From Solobacterium sp. UBA3691 (GTDB lineage: Bacteria > Bacillota_I > Bacilli_A > Erysipelotrichales > Erysipelotrichaceae), in contig DFIS01000037.1 in NCBI GenBank assembly GCA_002372175.1, forward strand, positions 17,315 to 81,314: a stretch of DNA of 64,000 bases, given 5' to 3'. The translations under genes and the position numbers were made by a program. How positions within the stretch are numbered: position 1 is the first letter of the stretch; each line of letters opens with the position of its first letter. A model generated the notes under the pieces. That model searched no databases, was not told the DNA's origin, and saw only the letters and a list, made by a program, of their open reading frames with translations. This document shows positions 17,846 to 27,481 of this stretch, in pieces.

Positions 17846-18400
17846 CTATTCTCTGACCAGGATCTCCGTTTTCCTGACCGGAAACTTCGCATCGCTCCAG
17901 AGATCGGTCACCAGCTTGCCCGCGGATACCTGACCGCGTATCTCGGCATGCGCGCCGCAGACCTTTACATCTGCAGGCATATCCCCTTCCAGGATCATTT
18001 TTAAAGCAGTAAACGGCGGATAAGCCGAAGATACCTCGAGAGGACAGATCATTACCGGCAGATCATGGGTCAGGATATACTCTGCAGCCTGCGGATCATC
18101 ATACAGGTTCTTCTCGGCATATCCGTGTACATTCCCGTACATCAGACAGCCGCCCTGAAAGATGATCTTACTGATATTCTCTGCTAATGACGGATACCGC
18201 TTCAGCACGGATGCCGCATTGCTCAGGGGACCTGCCGATACGAATGTGATCCTACTGCCTTCAATGCCTTCCCTGATCACATCACCGGCACTGTCCATGC
18301 CAGGCCAGGAACAGCCGATGATATCTGCTGTATCCTTCAGCACTTCCTGAATGACCGGAAGATCTTCCCTGCACGCGTCCAGCCATATCTGTATCATCAT
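17846..18400 (-). CDS. shortened nucleoside hydrolase-family protein lacking the catalytic Asp cluster
   Basis: A 184-residue protein, about 60% of the usual length. The middle clearly belongs to the inosine/uridine nucleoside hydrolase family: FVSAGPLSNAASVLKRYP, IIFQGGC, then NLYDDPQAAEYIL and VMICPLEVS align with the upstream full-length paralogue. But the N-terminal D-x-D-x-G-x-D-D calcium and ribose motif is absent; the start reads MMIQIWLDACREDLPVI. The C-terminal third is also short. Either a non-catalytic partner or a decaying paralogue. It overlaps the stop of the full-length gene by ATGA, so the two are made together. Confidence 0.7.
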   Translation of the reverse strand: MMIQIWLDACREDLPVIQEVLKDTADIIGCSWPGMDSAGDVIREGIEGSRITFVSAGPLSNAASVLKRYPSLAENISKIIFQGGCLMYGNVHGYAEKNLYDDPQAAEYILTHDLPVMICPLEVSSAYPPFTALKMILEGDMPADVKVCGAHAEIRGQVSAGKLVTDLWSDAKFPVRKTEILVRE

Positions 18401-19377
18401 CTGTACCTCTCTTCTGCTGCCAGCAGTTCTTCCACAAACTTCTCCCGGTCAAGATCCATCAGGACTCTGGCATTGTAATGTTCACTGTCACCAAAGTCGG
18501 CGATCATCGCCCCGCGGGTATATTCACCGCTGCATTCGATGCGGATATACACATCTTTTACCGTGTAGATCTCCGGCTTATACAGGCACATTACAGCATT
18601 GGGATCGTGCATCGGTGATCCTTCCCAGCCCATGCCTTCATGCCTGGAGCCGAAGAAGTCAAGCCAGCCGCCGATGATCTCTGCCAGTCTGCTGCCGGCA
18701 CTCCGGAAACGTTCTCTGTCGGCCGGATAGATCAGTGCTTTCTCGGTCACATCCAGCGGACTTACCCAAATCGGTATGCCGCTGCGGAACACGATATCTG
18801 CCGCCTCCGGGTCAACCAGAATGTTAAATTCCGCTGCCGGCGTCCAGTTGCCGTTGCGGATGCCGCCGCCCATGATCGAGATCTGTCTGATCTTCGGTTT
18901 CAGCTCCGGATATGCTTCCAGCAGGATGCCGGTATTGGTCAATGCGCCTGTAGAAACGATCGTCACGGGCTGTCTGCTTTCCCGCAGGACCTTTGCCATC
19001 AGCTCAACCGCCGGCATTTCGCTCAGCTCTCTGTCTGCTTCCGGCAGATCGGCACCGTCCAGGCCGCTGACACCGTGGAAATCACCGCCCGTGATCACCC
19101 TGCCGTACATCGGTTTGGCAGCTCCGGAAGCGATCGGTGCATCAATGCCGAAAAGTGTGCAGATACGCAGGGCATTGCGGTTGATATTCTCGAGATCCTT
19201 GTTTCCGGCTACCGTTGTTACTGCTTTGATATCAAAGATATCTGCCGAAGCCGCAAGCATCCAGGCCATCGCGTCATCATGTCCAGGATCCCCGTCCAGG
19301 ATCAAAGGCATACGTCCGCGGGAGACCTGTGCAATATTGATTCTTTCCTTCAGTTTCATTCCGTCATGTTTATACAT
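18397..19377 (-). CDS. inosine/uridine-preferring nucleoside hydrolase
   Basis: Hydrolyses the N-glycosidic bond of ribonucleosides to free base and ribose (salvage). The 326-residue protein has the family signature LILDGDPGHDDAMAW (D-x-D-x-G-x-D-D), the VSTGALTNTGILLEAYP strand, the substrate-binding NILVDPEAADIV and a C-terminal HDPNAVMCLYKP containing the His-Asp pair. The start was placed at ATG-TATAAACATG, 6 nt after TATAAT; a longer frame would extend through the rpsO terminator. Possible substrates include purine or pyrimidine nucleosides; specificity is not evident. Confidence 0.88.
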   Translation of the reverse strand: MYKHDGMKLKERINIAQVSRGRMPLILDGDPGHDDAMAWMLAASADIFDIKAVTTVAGNKDLENINRNALRICTLFGIDAPIASGAAKPMYGRVITGGDFHGVSGLDGADLPEADRELSEMPAVELMAKVLRESRQPVTIVSTGALTNTGILLEAYPELKPKIRQISIMGGGIRNGNWTPAAEFNILVDPEAADIVFRSGIPIWVSPLDVTEKALIYPADRERFRSAGSRLAEIIGGWLDFFGSRHEGMGWEGSPMHDPNAVMCLYKPEIYTVKDVYIRIECSGEYTRGAMIADFGDSEHYNARVLMDLDREKFVEELLAAEERYR

Positions 19378-19383
19378 ACTTCT

Positions 19384-19389
19384 ATTATA
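19384..19389 (-). promoter_or_regulatory. -10 box of the nucleoside hydrolase genes, probably leaderless
   Basis: TATAAT ends 6 nt before the ATG on the minus strand, directly behind the rpsO terminator; no Shine-Dalgarno is present. Confidence 0.6.
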
Positions 19390-19399
19390 GCGGAGAAAG

Positions 19400-19424
19400 A
19401 AAAAACAGCAGATGTATCTGCTGT
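19400..19424 (-). terminator. terminator of rpsO
   Basis: Perfect 9-bp stem ACAGCAGAT / ATCTGCTGT with a two-base loop followed by TTTTTTC on the minus strand, 9 bases after the rpsO stop. Confidence 0.85.
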
Positions 19425-19432
19425 CTTTCCGC

Positions 19433-19699
19433 TTACTTTCTGAGTCCGAGCTTGGCAACCAGATCACGATAGCGGTTAACATCGTGATTTCTGAGGTATG
19501 TCAGCAGCTTTCTGCGGCGTCCGACCATTTTCATAAGACCGCGGGAAGAAGAATAATCCTTCTTGTTCAGCTTCAGATGTTCCGTTAAACGGTTGATCTG
19601 TTCTGTAAGGATAGCAACCTGTACCTCAACGGAACCGGTATCGCCTTCCTTACGGCCGTACTTTTCGACAAGCTCTGTTACTTTTTCCTTTTCAAGCAT
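19433..19699 (-). CDS. rpsO: 30S ribosomal protein S15
   Basis: 88 residues, the standard length. The four-helix S15 fold is recognisable from the [22 protein letters not shown] segment, the conserved [22 protein letters not shown] block that contacts 16S rRNA helices 20-22, and the C-terminal LGLRK. AAGGAGG precedes the ATG. It has its own promoter and a structured 5' leader and is separated from downstream genes by a strong terminator. Confidence 0.98.
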   Translation of the reverse strand: MLEKEKVTELVEKYGRKEGDTGSVEVQVAILTEQINRLTEHLKLNKKDYSSSRGLMKMVGRRRKLLTYLRNHDVNRYRDLVAKLGLRK

Positions 19700-19726
19700 T
19701 TTCTTTTCCTCCTTTTCAGAATAGAC

Positions 19727-19775
19727 CTTTTGATCCGAGAAGAACGCTGAGGATACGTTTATCCCAGGTCAAAAG
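19727..19775 (-). promoter_or_regulatory. structured rpsO leader, possible S15 autoregulatory site
   Basis: Near the predicted 5' end CTTTTGA (minus, 19769-19775) can pair with TCAAAAG (19727-19733), enclosing a second hairpin GGATA-AACG-TATCC. S15 is known to repress its own mRNA through leader structures in several bacteria; function here is inferred. Confidence 0.5.
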
Positions 19776-19782
19776 CATATTG

Positions 19783-19811
19783 ATATTATCACGTCTCTGC
19801 GTTTCCGGCAA
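19783..19811 (-). promoter_or_regulatory. rpsO promoter
   Basis: TTGCCG (19806-19811) and TAATAT (19783-19788) with 17-base spacing and TGA before the -10; overlaps nothing but the intergenic gap behind hemW. Confidence 0.7.
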
Positions 19812-19814
19812 GCA

Positions 19815-20918
19815 TTATGGAAGAAAACGGATCAGAACTTCGTTCATTACCGGATATCCCCTGTCCGTGAGCCGCAGATACCGGTCATTGATCTCCAGCA
19901 GACCTTCCGATATGCATGCGGAAAGTGTATCCGGCCAGACTTCCGATACTGTTGTTCCGTACCGTGCTTCAAATGCCTGCAGGTTTAGTCCCCGCTTCAT
20001 GCGCAGAGACATCATCAGATGTTCAAACATCATATCCTCTGTGCTGAGAAGGGTCTCTTCACGGGCAAACGGATCCTCTATATAGGCACGGATATTCTTC
20101 GGCTTGTCATAGCGGATATTTCCCGTCTTGCCGGAAGCGCCTGCCGAGAGTCCGTAAAAATCCTTGTATTCCCAGTATGCTTTGTTGTGCATGGATTCCC
20201 TGCCGTTACGGGCAAAGTTTGATACTTCGTACTGTTTATACCCGTACTTCGGCAGTTCCCTGCAGATCATCTCATACATGTCTGCTTCCGTGTCTTCATC
20301 ACAGCTGCGGTATCCCTTCCTGCCGAAGACAGAATTCTCTTCGACAGTCAGACTGTACAGGGAAAGATGGTCCGGCTGCAGAGATACCGCTGTTTCCATA
20401 CTCCTGCGCAGGGAGGCAAGTGTCTGCCCAGGCAGTGAATACATCAGGTCCAGAGAGATATTATCAATTCCTCTTTCCCGCAGGATATGCATTGCGTCCC
20501 GAACATCCGCTGCCGTATGATGTCTGTTCATCATCTGCAGTTCCCTGTCATCCGCACTCTGAAAGCCCATACTGATCCTGTTGACACCGCAGGCCTTCAT
20601 GACATCCGCCTGGAATGCCGTCAGATGCTCAGGATTGACCTCGGCGGTAAATTCCCCGTCTTTGGCACAAAGTCCCTGAAACAGGCTGAAAAAGCGTGCA
20701 AACTGATCATCGCTGAGGCTGTTCGGGGTGCCTCCGCCGATGTATACCGTCCGCATCGCTTTATCTCCTGAGAGTAACTCTGTCTCCCTCTGCAGTGCCT
20801 GAAGCCATTCCTCTGCCTGTTCTTCACGATAAACGACATGACAGAAATCACAGTAGTAACAGATCGTCCTGCAGAACGGAACATGAACATACAGATGTTC
20901 AGCGTTTTCTGTCATCAT
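19815..20918 (-). CDS. hemW: radical SAM heme chaperone HemW
   Basis: A 367-residue radical SAM protein of the HemN-like group. The cluster-binding cysteines are in [11 protein letters not shown] (C16, C20, C23); [10 protein letters not shown] and EVNPEHLT follow in the order seen in HemW, and the C-terminal HemN-type domain ends in [17 protein letters not shown]. HemW binds heme and the radical cluster rather than oxidising coproporphyrinogen. In Bacilli hemW lies behind lepA, as here; the two overlap by 20 bases. No Shine-Dalgarno is visible, so translation is probably coupled to lepA. Confidence 0.9.
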   Translation of the reverse strand: MMTENAEHLYVHVPFCRTICYYCDFCHVVYREEQAEEWLQALQRETELLSGDKAMRTVYIGGGTPNSLSDDQFARFFSLFQGLCAKDGEFTAEVNPEHLTAFQADVMKACGVNRISMGFQSADDRELQMMNRHHTAADVRDAMHILRERGIDNISLDLMYSLPGQTLASLRRSMETAVSLQPDHLSLYSLTVEENSVFGRKGYRSCDEDTEADMYEMICRELPKYGYKQYEVSNFARNGRESMHNKAYWEYKDFYGLSAGASGKTGNIRYDKPKNIRAYIEDPFAREETLLSTEDMMFEHLMMSLRMKRGLNLQAFEARYGTTVSEVWPDTLSACISEGLLEINDRYLRLTDRGYPVMNEVLIRFLP

Positions 20919-22710
20919 CCATGGATAATACGGCCATGAAAGCTTCCTGCGGTATTACGACCGAACCGACAGCCTTCATCCGTTTCTTTCCTTCTTTCTG
21001 CTTCTCCAGCAGTTTCTTCTTACGCGAGATATCACCGCCGTAGCACTTGGCGAGAACATTCTTGCGCAGCGACTTGATATTCGTACGGGCAATGACCTTG
21101 CCGCCGATCGCCGCCTGTACAGGGATCTCAAACTGCTGCTTCGGGATCAGCTCCTTCAGCTTGACCGTGATCTCATTTCCCCGTGCATATGCCTCACTGC
21201 GGTGTACGATCACACTCAGGGCATCCACCGGCTCACTGTTAAGCAGGATATCCATGCGGACAAGATCCTCCTGACGGTAGCCGATCAGCTCATAATCCAG
21301 TGATGCGTATCCCTTTGAGCAGGACTTCAGACGGTCGAAGAAATCAAAGATGATCTCGGAAAGCGGCAGTTCATAGACAACACTGTTGCGTCCCTTGTCG
21401 ATCACTTCAAGACTCTGATAGATACCGCGCTTATTCTGGCAGAGCTCCATCACGGCGCCGATATACTCATCCGGAACCATGATCTCCGCCCTGACATACG
21501 GTTCTTCAATATGATCGATCCTTGAGGCATTGGGCAGCTTTGCCGGATTGTCGATCGCCTCCACCGTGCCGTCGGTCATATATACCTGATAGACGACGGA
21601 CGGTGCCGTAGCGATGAGATCCAGGTTATATTCTCTTTCCAGCCTTTCCTGGATCACATCCATATGCAGAAGACCGAGGAAGCCGCAGCGGAAACCAAAG
21701 CCAAGCGCCTGGGATGTCTCCGGTTCATACTGCAGCGACGCATCATTCAGCTGTAATCTATCAAGGGCTTCGTGAAGATCCTCATACTTATCCGCATCCG
21801 AAGGATAAAGACCGCAGTAGACCATCGGATTCATGCGTCTGTATCCGGCCAGAGGTTCTTTGGCAGGATCGCGCACCAGGGTCACGGTATCACCGACGCG
21901 TACATCCCGGATCGACTTGATCGAGGCCGCCAGCCAGCCGACATCGCCGCAGCCAAGCTCATCCAGCCTGACCTCACGGGGATTGCGGATACCCAGTTCA
22001 AGGACTTCGTATTCCGCCCCGCTGGCCATGAAGCGGATCCTGTCACCGACCTTCAGTTTGCCCTGACGGACCCGCACAAGCGCGATCACACCGCGGTAGG
22101 AATCATAAAAGGAGTCAAAGACCAGTGCCTGCAGAGGAGCGTTTTCATCCCCCTGCGGCGCCGGGATCTTCGCAACGATCTGTTCCAGCACCTGATCAAC
22201 ATTCAGACCGCTGCGGGCAGAGATCTCCGGTGCATCCGAACAGTCAAGACCGATGATATTCTCGATCTGATTCCGCACCACATCGGGCTGGGCATTGACC
22301 ATATCCACTTTATTAATGACCGGCAGGATCTCCAGATCATTATCGAGAGCCAGGTATGTATTGGCCAGTGTCTGCGCCTGTACGCCCTGGGTGGAATCCA
22401 CGACCAGGATCGCGCCTTCACAGGCAGCCAGAGAACGTGAGACTTCATACGAAAAGTCCACATGCCCCGGTGTATCGATCAGGTTGAAGATATATTCTTT
22501 CCCATCTTTGGCATTGTATTTCAGCTGTACGGCATTCAGCTTGATCGTAATACCGCGCTCTCTTTCGAGATCCATGTCATCCAGCATCTGTGTCTTCAGA
22601 TCTCTCTGCTGAACGGTATCCGTCAATTCAAGGATACGGTCAGCCAGAGTAGACTTGCCATGGTCGATATGGGCGATAATACAGAAATTGCGTATACGTT
22701 TCTGGTCCAT
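20899..22710 (-). CDS. lepA: elongation factor 4 (LepA back-translocase)
   Basis: A translational GTPase of about 603 residues that acts on stalled or assembling ribosomes. G1 is [10 protein letters not shown]2 lies in the RGITIK stretch, G3 is DTPGHVDF and G4 is NKVD; domains II, III and V and the LepA-specific C-terminal domain ([20 protein letters not shown]) follow. I place the start at the ATG just after the fmt stop; a TTG three codons earlier, overlapping fmt, is an alternative. Confidence 0.97.
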   Translation of the reverse strand: MDQKRIRNFCIIAHIDHGKSTLADRILELTDTVQQRDLKTQMLDDMDLERERGITIKLNAVQLKYNAKDGKEYIFNLIDTPGHVDFSYEVSRSLAACEGAILVVDSTQGVQAQTLANTYLALDNDLEILPVINKVDMVNAQPDVVRNQIENIIGLDCSDAPEISARSGLNVDQVLEQIVAKIPAPQGDENAPLQALVFDSFYDSYRGVIALVRVRQGKLKVGDRIRFMASGAEYEVLELGIRNPREVRLDELGCGDVGWLAASIKSIRDVRVGDTVTLVRDPAKEPLAGYRRMNPMVYCGLYPSDADKYEDLHEALDRLQLNDASLQYEPETSQALGFGFRCGFLGLLHMDVIQERLEREYNLDLIATAPSVVYQVYMTDGTVEAIDNPAKLPNASRIDHIEEPYVRAEIMVPDEYIGAVMELCQNKRGIYQSLEVIDKGRNSVVYELPLSEIIFDFFDRLKSCSKGYASLDYELIGYRQEDLVRMDILLNSEPVDALSVIVHRSEAYARGNEITVKLKELIPKQQFEIPVQAAIGGKVIARTNIKSLRKNVLAKCYGGDISRKKKLLEKQKEGKKRMKAVGSVVIPQEAFMAVLSMDDDRKR

Positions 22711-22711
22711 A

Positions 22712-23653
22712 TCAGTCAAATACCTTTCCGATCAGATTCCGACCGGCACCATTTGCAAAATCCGCAGCCTTCATCCGTTTCTTCCCCTCCGGCTGCAGTT
22801 CATAGACCTTGATAATGCCGTCAAGACACGCTATTTCCATGGTTCCGTCACGGAAACCGACCAGGGTGCCGGGGATGATCCCTTCGGGCAGTCCCTCCTG
22901 CATACGGGCCTTGTATATCCGTATACGCTTTCCTTCGATCACACCGTAGGAAATCGGCCAGTCGATCAGTGCCCTGACGTGGTTATATGCCTCATGAACG
23001 TTGACTCTGCCGAAGCGTACATGTTCCTGATCCTTGGAGATATTTCTCGCGATCGTATAGAAACGCTCATCCTGTTCCGTACCGGGAAGATTGCCGGCAA
23101 GGTATTCCGGAAGCTTCTCACGGATCAGCTTTGCGGAGGCAGGCATCAGTTTCTGATTCAGATCATATGTCGTATCATCCGGTCCGATCGGCACCTTCTC
23201 CACGGCATAGATCTTACCGGCATCCATCTTCTCGACCATTTCCATCAGACATACACCGGTCTCTTCATCCCCTGCCCAGACGGCGTGATGCACAGGTGCT
23301 CCGCCTCTGTACTTCGGCAGAAGACTCGGATGGATATTCACACATCCGTATTTCGGATAATTCAGGATCTCATTCGGGACCCACTGTCCGTAGGCACAGG
23401 TAACGATCAGTTCGGGCTCATAGGCAAGAACCTGATCATACTGTTCCCGCAGACGTTCCGGCTGTACAGCCGGAATACCGTATTTCTCGGCCAGTTCATG
23501 GACAGGTGTCTTCGCTATCTCGTGATGTCTGCCGACCGGTTTGTCAGGCTGTGTCACAGCTGCTACGATATTATATTTCTCATCGATCAGTGTCTGTAAA
23601 ACTGTACAGGCAAAGACCGGTGTACCCATAAAAACTACTCTGATATCGCTCAT
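22712..23653 (-). CDS. fmt: methionyl-tRNA formyltransferase
   Basis: Transfers formyl from 10-formyl-THF to Met-tRNAi. 313 residues, typical. The N-terminal domain begins [10 protein letters not shown] and carries the catalytic region [21 protein letters not shown] (Asn-His pair) and D in [17 protein letters not shown]; the C-terminal OB-fold domain ends with [17 protein letters not shown] precedes the ATG. Placement ahead of lepA-hemW differs from the usual priA/def neighbourhood. Confidence 0.96.
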   Translation of the reverse strand: MSDIRVVFMGTPVFACTVLQTLIDEKYNIVAAVTQPDKPVGRHHEIAKTPVHELAEKYGIPAVQPERLREQYDQVLAYEPELIVTCAYGQWVPNEILNYPKYGCVNIHPSLLPKYRGGAPVHHAVWAGDEETGVCLMEMVEKMDAGKIYAVEKVPIGPDDTTYDLNQKLMPASAKLIREKLPEYLAGNLPGTEQDERFYTIARNISKDQEHVRFGRVNVHEAYNHVRALIDWPISYGVIEGKRIRIYKARMQEGLPEGIIPGTLVGFRDGTMEIACLDGIIKVYELQPEGKKRMKAADFANGAGRNLIGKVFD

Positions 23654-23687
23654 TTCGGCACCTCCTGTCAGTTATTATACCTTATCG

Positions 23688-23716
23688 TTGCATTTTCAGA
23701 AACGCTTTGCTACAAT
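23688..23716 (+). promoter_or_regulatory. rpsT promoter
   Basis: TTGCAT (23688-23693) and TACAAT (23711-23716) with a 17-base spacer, about 30 bases before the start codon; it lies back to back with the fmt promoter region (TATAAT at 23674-23679 on the minus strand). Confidence 0.75.
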
Positions 23717-23749
23717 AGTTTAGCATGAATTAATAGAGGGAGGTAGACC

Positions 23750-24013
23750 ATGGCTAACATTAAATCTCAGAAGAAGCGTGCATTAACGAATGAGAAGAGA
23801 AGACAGGCGAATGTCAAGGCAAGAACAGAAGTCAAGAATGCGATCAAGAAGGTCTTAACTGCTGTTGAAGCTAACGATAAAGAAGCTGCAGTCAGCGCAT
23901 ATGACCGTGCGAATTCTATTCTTGATAAAGCCGTTTCCAATGGTATTAAGAAGAAGAATTACGTTGCCAGACAGAAGTCCAGATTAGCTAAGGCTGTCAA
24001 CTCTGTTGAATAG
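23750..24013 (+). CDS. rpsT: 30S ribosomal protein S20
   Basis: 87 residues, basic and fully helical, opening MANIKSQKKRALTNEKRRQAN as S20 proteins do and ending with NYVARQKSRLAKAVN, the helix that packs on 16S rRNA. A GGGAGG site precedes the ATG. Monocistronic, divergent from fmt-lepA-hemW, as in other Bacilli where rpsT faces lepA, but without the gpr/spoIIP genes spore formers place between them. Confidence 0.97.
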   Translation: MANIKSQKKRALTNEKRRQANVKARTEVKNAIKKVLTAVEANDKEAAVSAYDRANSILDKAVSNGIKKKNYVARQKSRLAKAVNSVE

Positions 24014-24019
24014 TAATGA

Positions 24020-24044
24020 AAAGAATTCCGTGGAATTCTTTTTT
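24020..24044 (+). terminator. bidirectional terminator after rpsT
   Basis: Perfect 10-bp stem AAAGAATTCC / GGAATTCTTT with a two-base loop followed by TTT; the opposite strand ends with TTTTC and can serve the convergent VOC gene. Confidence 0.85.
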
Positions 24045-24050
24045 CTTTGT

Positions 24051-24419
24051 TTATCTTGTCGGCAGGATCTCCAGCCAGTACCCGTCAGGATCCTGTATGA
24101 AGTAGATACCCATGGTCGGATTCTCAAAGCATATGCATCCCATCTTCTCGTGTAAGGCATGTGCTCCTTCGAAATCATCGGTGCGGAATGCCAGGTGGAA
24201 CTCCTCTTCACCGATATCATACGGCTGTGGATGGTCGCTGAGCCATGTCAGTTCCAGCTCAAAATCACTGTGCTCATTACCGATATAGACAATTATATAC
24301 GAACCATCAGGCGCTGTTTTACGGCGCTTTTCTTCCAGACCGAGTGCCTCTTTGTAAAATGCCAGTGAGCGTTCCAGATCGACAACGTTGTAGTTTTCAT
24401 GGATCATGCTGAATTTCAT
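24051..24419 (-). CDS. VOC-family (glyoxalase I-like) protein
   Basis: 122 residues with the two beta-alpha-beta-beta-beta modules of the vicinal oxygen chelate fold. Candidate metal ligands sit where glyoxalase I has them: His7 (MIHENYNVVDLERSLAFYKEALG), Glu near 56 (FELELTW), His near 75 (EEFHLAFR) and Glu near 118 (GYWLEIL). It may be a methylglyoxal-detoxifying lyase or a related resistance/dioxygenase-type protein. GGAGGG precedes the ATG. Confidence 0.8.
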   Translation of the reverse strand: MKFSMIHENYNVVDLERSLAFYKEALGLEEKRRKTAPDGSYIIVYIGNEHSDFELELTWLSDHPQPYDIGEEEFHLAFRTDDFEGAHALHEKMGCICFENPTMGIYFIQDPDGYWLEILPTR

Positions 24420-24434
24420 GACGATTCCCTCCTG

Positions 24435-25145
24435 TCAAAGTTCCCAATGTGTTTCCTCTGCGGTATCCAGCAGTACTGTATTCCCTGCCGGATCGGCATG
24501 CGATGTTTTAAAGCGTTCAATGACACTCCTGTCCTTCCAGAAGTGCATCGGCAGAATATAGCGGGTATCCGTGGTATTCATGTAGTATTCAAGACCTCTG
24601 GCATAATTCTGTTCAAGCCGGTCATCCAGCACGACAAAACCGATATCGATGGGTATCCCTGCCAGTTTTCCGATCTCCCTGCAGTACAGGCTTTCCTGAT
24701 CCTTCAGCCATGCAGGATCCTCTCCCGGCCAGTCCCACCAGTGCAGATCACCGGCATGGAACAGCGTACAGTCTGCTGTTTTGATCAGATAAGCAACACC
24801 TTCATCCGTGGAAAGCAGTGTCGTGACGATGCCAAGACCTTCAACGGTATACGTCCTGTCCGCATCCATGTAAACAGCATCACATGCCTGGGGAACAGCC
24901 GGATCTCCGCGAAGATCAAATGGCAGAATGTACCTTACACCACCCTTACGGTCCATCAGGCTGAAGATCTGAGGATCAAAATGATCCGCATGGGCATGGC
25001 TGACAAACACGAACAGAGGCTTGTCCTCCGGCTTACCACGCACAACAGAAAGATCACCGCGGTAATCATCAAACATCAGTAAAACATGTTCTGTCTCAGC
25101 CAGAAACCCGCTGTGTCCCAGATAATCTATTTTAACGTTCTTCAT
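24435..25145 (-). CDS. metallo-beta-lactamase-fold hydrolase
   Basis: 236 residues. The zinc motif HAHADHFD (H-x-H-x-D-H) lies near residue 50, with later His in LFHAGDLHWWDW and PMHFWKD. The start IDYLGHSGFLAETE resembles UlaG-like and DUF-type MBL proteins with small soluble substrates. It lies 15 bases upstream of the VOC gene, so the two may work together on a reactive metabolite. GAGGG precedes the ATG. Confidence 0.8.
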   Translation of the reverse strand: MKNVKIDYLGHSGFLAETEHVLLMFDDYRGDLSVVRGKPEDKPLFVFVSHAHADHFDPQIFSLMDRKGGVRYILPFDLRGDPAVPQACDAVYMDADRTYTVEGLGIVTTLLSTDEGVAYLIKTADCTLFHAGDLHWWDWPGEDPAWLKDQESLYCREIGKLAGIPIDIGFVVLDDRLEQNYARGLEYYMNTTDTRYILPMHFWKDRSVIERFKTSHADPAGNTVLLDTAEETHWEL

Positions 25146-25269
25146 GTATCCCTCTTTTGGATCACCTTTACCTTTTCAAGATACACTATGATCTTTCCAT
25201 TTGTCATCTCTTTTACCGTTCCGTCATACCGGCACAGCACTCATTTCTGACTTATCATTCCAGGCAGAA

Positions 25270-25295
25270 GAAAACTGCGGTTATTCACCGCAGTT
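25270..25295 (-). terminator. terminator of the sigA-trmK operon, overlapping the trmK stop
   Basis: Perfect 8-bp stem AACTGCGG / CCGCAGTT with the TAA stop inside the 7-base loop, followed by TTCTTC on the minus strand. Confidence 0.75.
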
Positions 25296-25949
25296 ACTGT
25301 TTAAATAGTGATCGAGGATTTTCTCCTGTCTCAGCAGTTCCTCACTGTTTCTGCCCTTTCGCAGGTGCAGTATCTCCCTGATCTTCTGCAGCTGTTTTGT
25401 CCTGTACTGCAGATATGTGTTGGAAGCTTCTCTCATCAGTAAGGGACCGAGAAAGATCTCCTCTTCGCTGTAGGCACCGCCTTCGTCTGCCGTAAACATG
25501 ACGATTTCATAGACATGTGCTCTGTCTCTGACGATCTTCTCTGCCAGAATACGGTAACCGTGATCAGCGATCCACTGCCGCAGATACGGTACATCATCAT
25601 TGACCTGTACGATGATCTCACGAAACTGTGTCAGCTTTGAAAGATCACGTTCCAGGATCTCACAGGCAGTATGTGCACCCATGCCGCATATGCATACGAC
25701 ATCCGCATCCGCCGGCACATGATCAAGTCCGTCAGACATGATCGCCGTGACCTTGTCTTCGAGCCCGCTGCGGCGGATATTGTTTACCGCTGCGGATAAA
25801 GGTCCCGGTGCGATATCACATGCATAAGCTTTCGGACACCTGCCCGTTTCCGTCAGCAGGATCGGCAGATACCCGTGATCAGTACCGATATCAGCAGGGA
25901 TCCTCCCCTCTTTCACGAGATCGGCAGCCGCCTGTATGCGGATATTCAT
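25281..25949 (-). CDS. trmK: tRNA (adenine(22)-N1)-methyltransferase
   Basis: 222 residues; makes m1A22 in tRNA-Ser and tRNA-Tyr type species. SAM-binding motif IPADIGTDHGYLPILL near residue 20, then VVCICGMGAHTACEIL and QVNDDVPYLRQWI, which are family hallmarks. The start codon overlaps the rpoD stop (TGATG). Position directly behind sigA matches B. subtilis yqfN. Confidence 0.92.
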   Translation of the reverse strand: MNIRIQAAADLVKEGRIPADIGTDHGYLPILLTETGRCPKAYACDIAPGPLSAAVNNIRRSGLEDKVTAIMSDGLDHVPADADVVCICGMGAHTACEILERDLSKLTQFREIIVQVNDDVPYLRQWIADHGYRILAEKIVRDRAHVYEIVMFTADEGGAYSEEEIFLGPLLMREASNTYLQYRTKQLQKIREILHLRKGRNSEELLRQEKILDHYLNSNCGE

Positions 25950-27481
25950 CAGCGGTCAAAGAAGTCCTTCAGACGCTTGGAACGGGTCGGATGCTTCAGC
26001 TTACGCAGAGCCTTGGCTTCGATCTGACGAATACGCTCTCTGGTAACGTTGAATTCCTTGCCAACCTCTTCCAGCGTACGTGTACGGCCGTCATAGAGAC
26101 CGAAACGCAGACGCAGTACCTTTTCCTCACGTTCTGTCAGACCGCTCAGGACATTGTTGATCTCATCCTTCAGCAGCTGATTGTTGGCATACTGATCCGG
26201 ACTCATCGCATCCTTGTCTTCAATGAAGTCACCGAGGTGAGAGTCATCCTCCTCACCGATCGGAGTCTCCAGAGATACCGGTTCCAGAGCGATCTTCTGG
26301 ATCTCTCTTACCTTTTCCGGAGAGATGCCGTCCATGCGGGCAGAGATCTCTTCAGCTGTCGGATCACGTCCGAGTTCCTGCACGAGCTGACGCTGGATCC
26401 TTGTCAGTTTATTGATGGTCTCGACCATATGTACCGGAATACGGATAGTTCTCGCCTGATCAGCGATCGCTCTTGTGATCGCCTGGCGGATCCACCATGT
26501 CGCATAGGTACTGAACTTGAAGCCCTTGGTATAATCGAATTTCTCCACGGCTTTGACAAGACCCATATTACCCTCCTGGATCAGATCCAGGAACAGCATG
26601 CCTCTGCCGACATACTTCTTGGCAATCGAAACAACAAGACGCAGGTTGCTGGAGATCAGGATATTCTTCGCTTCCTCATCTCCCTGTTCAATACGCTTGG
26701 CGATCTCCGGTTCATCCTCCGGTCTCAGCAGAGGCACTCTGCCGATCTCCTTCAGATACATCTTGACGGGATCATTGAGCTGCACACCGCTGCCGCTGCC
26801 TGCATAGATATTGTTGATAAACGCCGTCGGATTGGATGTTGTCTCCACATCATCTTCGAGACTGTCTTCATCATCTTCAAGATCACCGTCATCATCACTG
26901 ATCAGGTCGATATCCTCGTCATCCAGACCTTCGATATCTTCATCTTCCGATACATGGATACCCTGTTCTGCCAGCCAGTCATAGAGGTCTTCCATATCCT
27001 GATCACTGAGATCCAGATGATCCAGAGCACTCATGACATCCTTCTGGTACAGGACCTTATCGTTTTCATAGACTGTACGGAACTCTTCTCTGAGTTCCTC
27101 CAGTGTCTTTACTTCCTTGTTTTTCCCGTCGTATTTATAGATCTCGATCTGAGTATGCTGTCTCTTCTCACCGTGATATTCAGCTTCTTTCGGCTCTTCT
27201 GTCTTTACCGGTTCAGGTTTGGGCAGAACCGATGCATAGATCTTTTCCAGTTTATCCTCGGAAGGAATACTGGGCTTGGCCTGTTTCGCTTTGGCGGCTT
27301 TCAGACCGTCTTTTGTCTTCTTGAGCTCGTATGCCGAATAACGCGGAATGATGTACTGAAGGTATGCCTCATTCTCTGCTTCCATGCGGATACGGCGGAT
27401 CTTCTGTTTGGCCGCAAATACATCCGTTGCTTTTCCGTATACCGGTTTCGGTGTCTTTTTACTCTTCCTGGTTGTCGTCAT
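25949..27481 (-). CDS. rpoD: primary sigma factor of RNA polymerase (SigA)
   Basis: 510 residues. A long N-terminal segment (1-230) is charged, with a highly acidic stretch near 170-200 ([20 protein letters not shown]) of region 1.1 character. Regions 1.2-4 are classical: [16 protein letters not shown], region 2 with [19 protein letters not shown], region 3 [10 protein letters not shown] and region 4 [35 protein letters not shown]. It overlaps dnaG by 23 bases and has AAGGAGG upstream, the conserved dnaG-sigA unit. Confidence 0.98.
   Translation of the reverse strand: MTTTRKSKKTPKPVYGKATDVFAAKQKIRRIRMEAENEAYLQYIIPRYSAYELKKTKDGLKAAKAKQAKPSIPSEDKLEKIYASVLPKPEPVKTEEPKEAEYHGEKRQHTQIEIYKYDGKNKEVKTLEELREEFRTVYENDKVLYQKDVMSALDHLDLSDQDMEDLYDWLAEQGIHVSEDEDIEGLDDEDIDLISDDDGDLEDDEDSLEDDVETTSNPTAFINNIYAGSGSGVQLNDPVKMYLKEIGRVPLLRPEDEPEIAKRIEQGDEEAKNILISSNLRLVVSIAKKYVGRGMLFLDLIQEGNMGLVKAVEKFDYTKGFKFSTYATWWIRQAITRAIADQARTIRIPVHMVETINKLTRIQRQLVQELGRDPTAEEISARMDGISPEKVREIQKIALEPVSLETPIGEEDDSHLGDFIEDKDAMSPDQYANNQLLKDEINNVLSGLTEREEKVLRLRFGLYDGRTRTLEEVGKEFNVTRERIRQIEAKALRKLKHPTRSKRLKDFFDR

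Noticed and set aside
22655..23599. 314-codon plus-strand frame opposite fmt
   Set aside because: fmt on the minus strand is unambiguous; the antisense frame shows no protein features.
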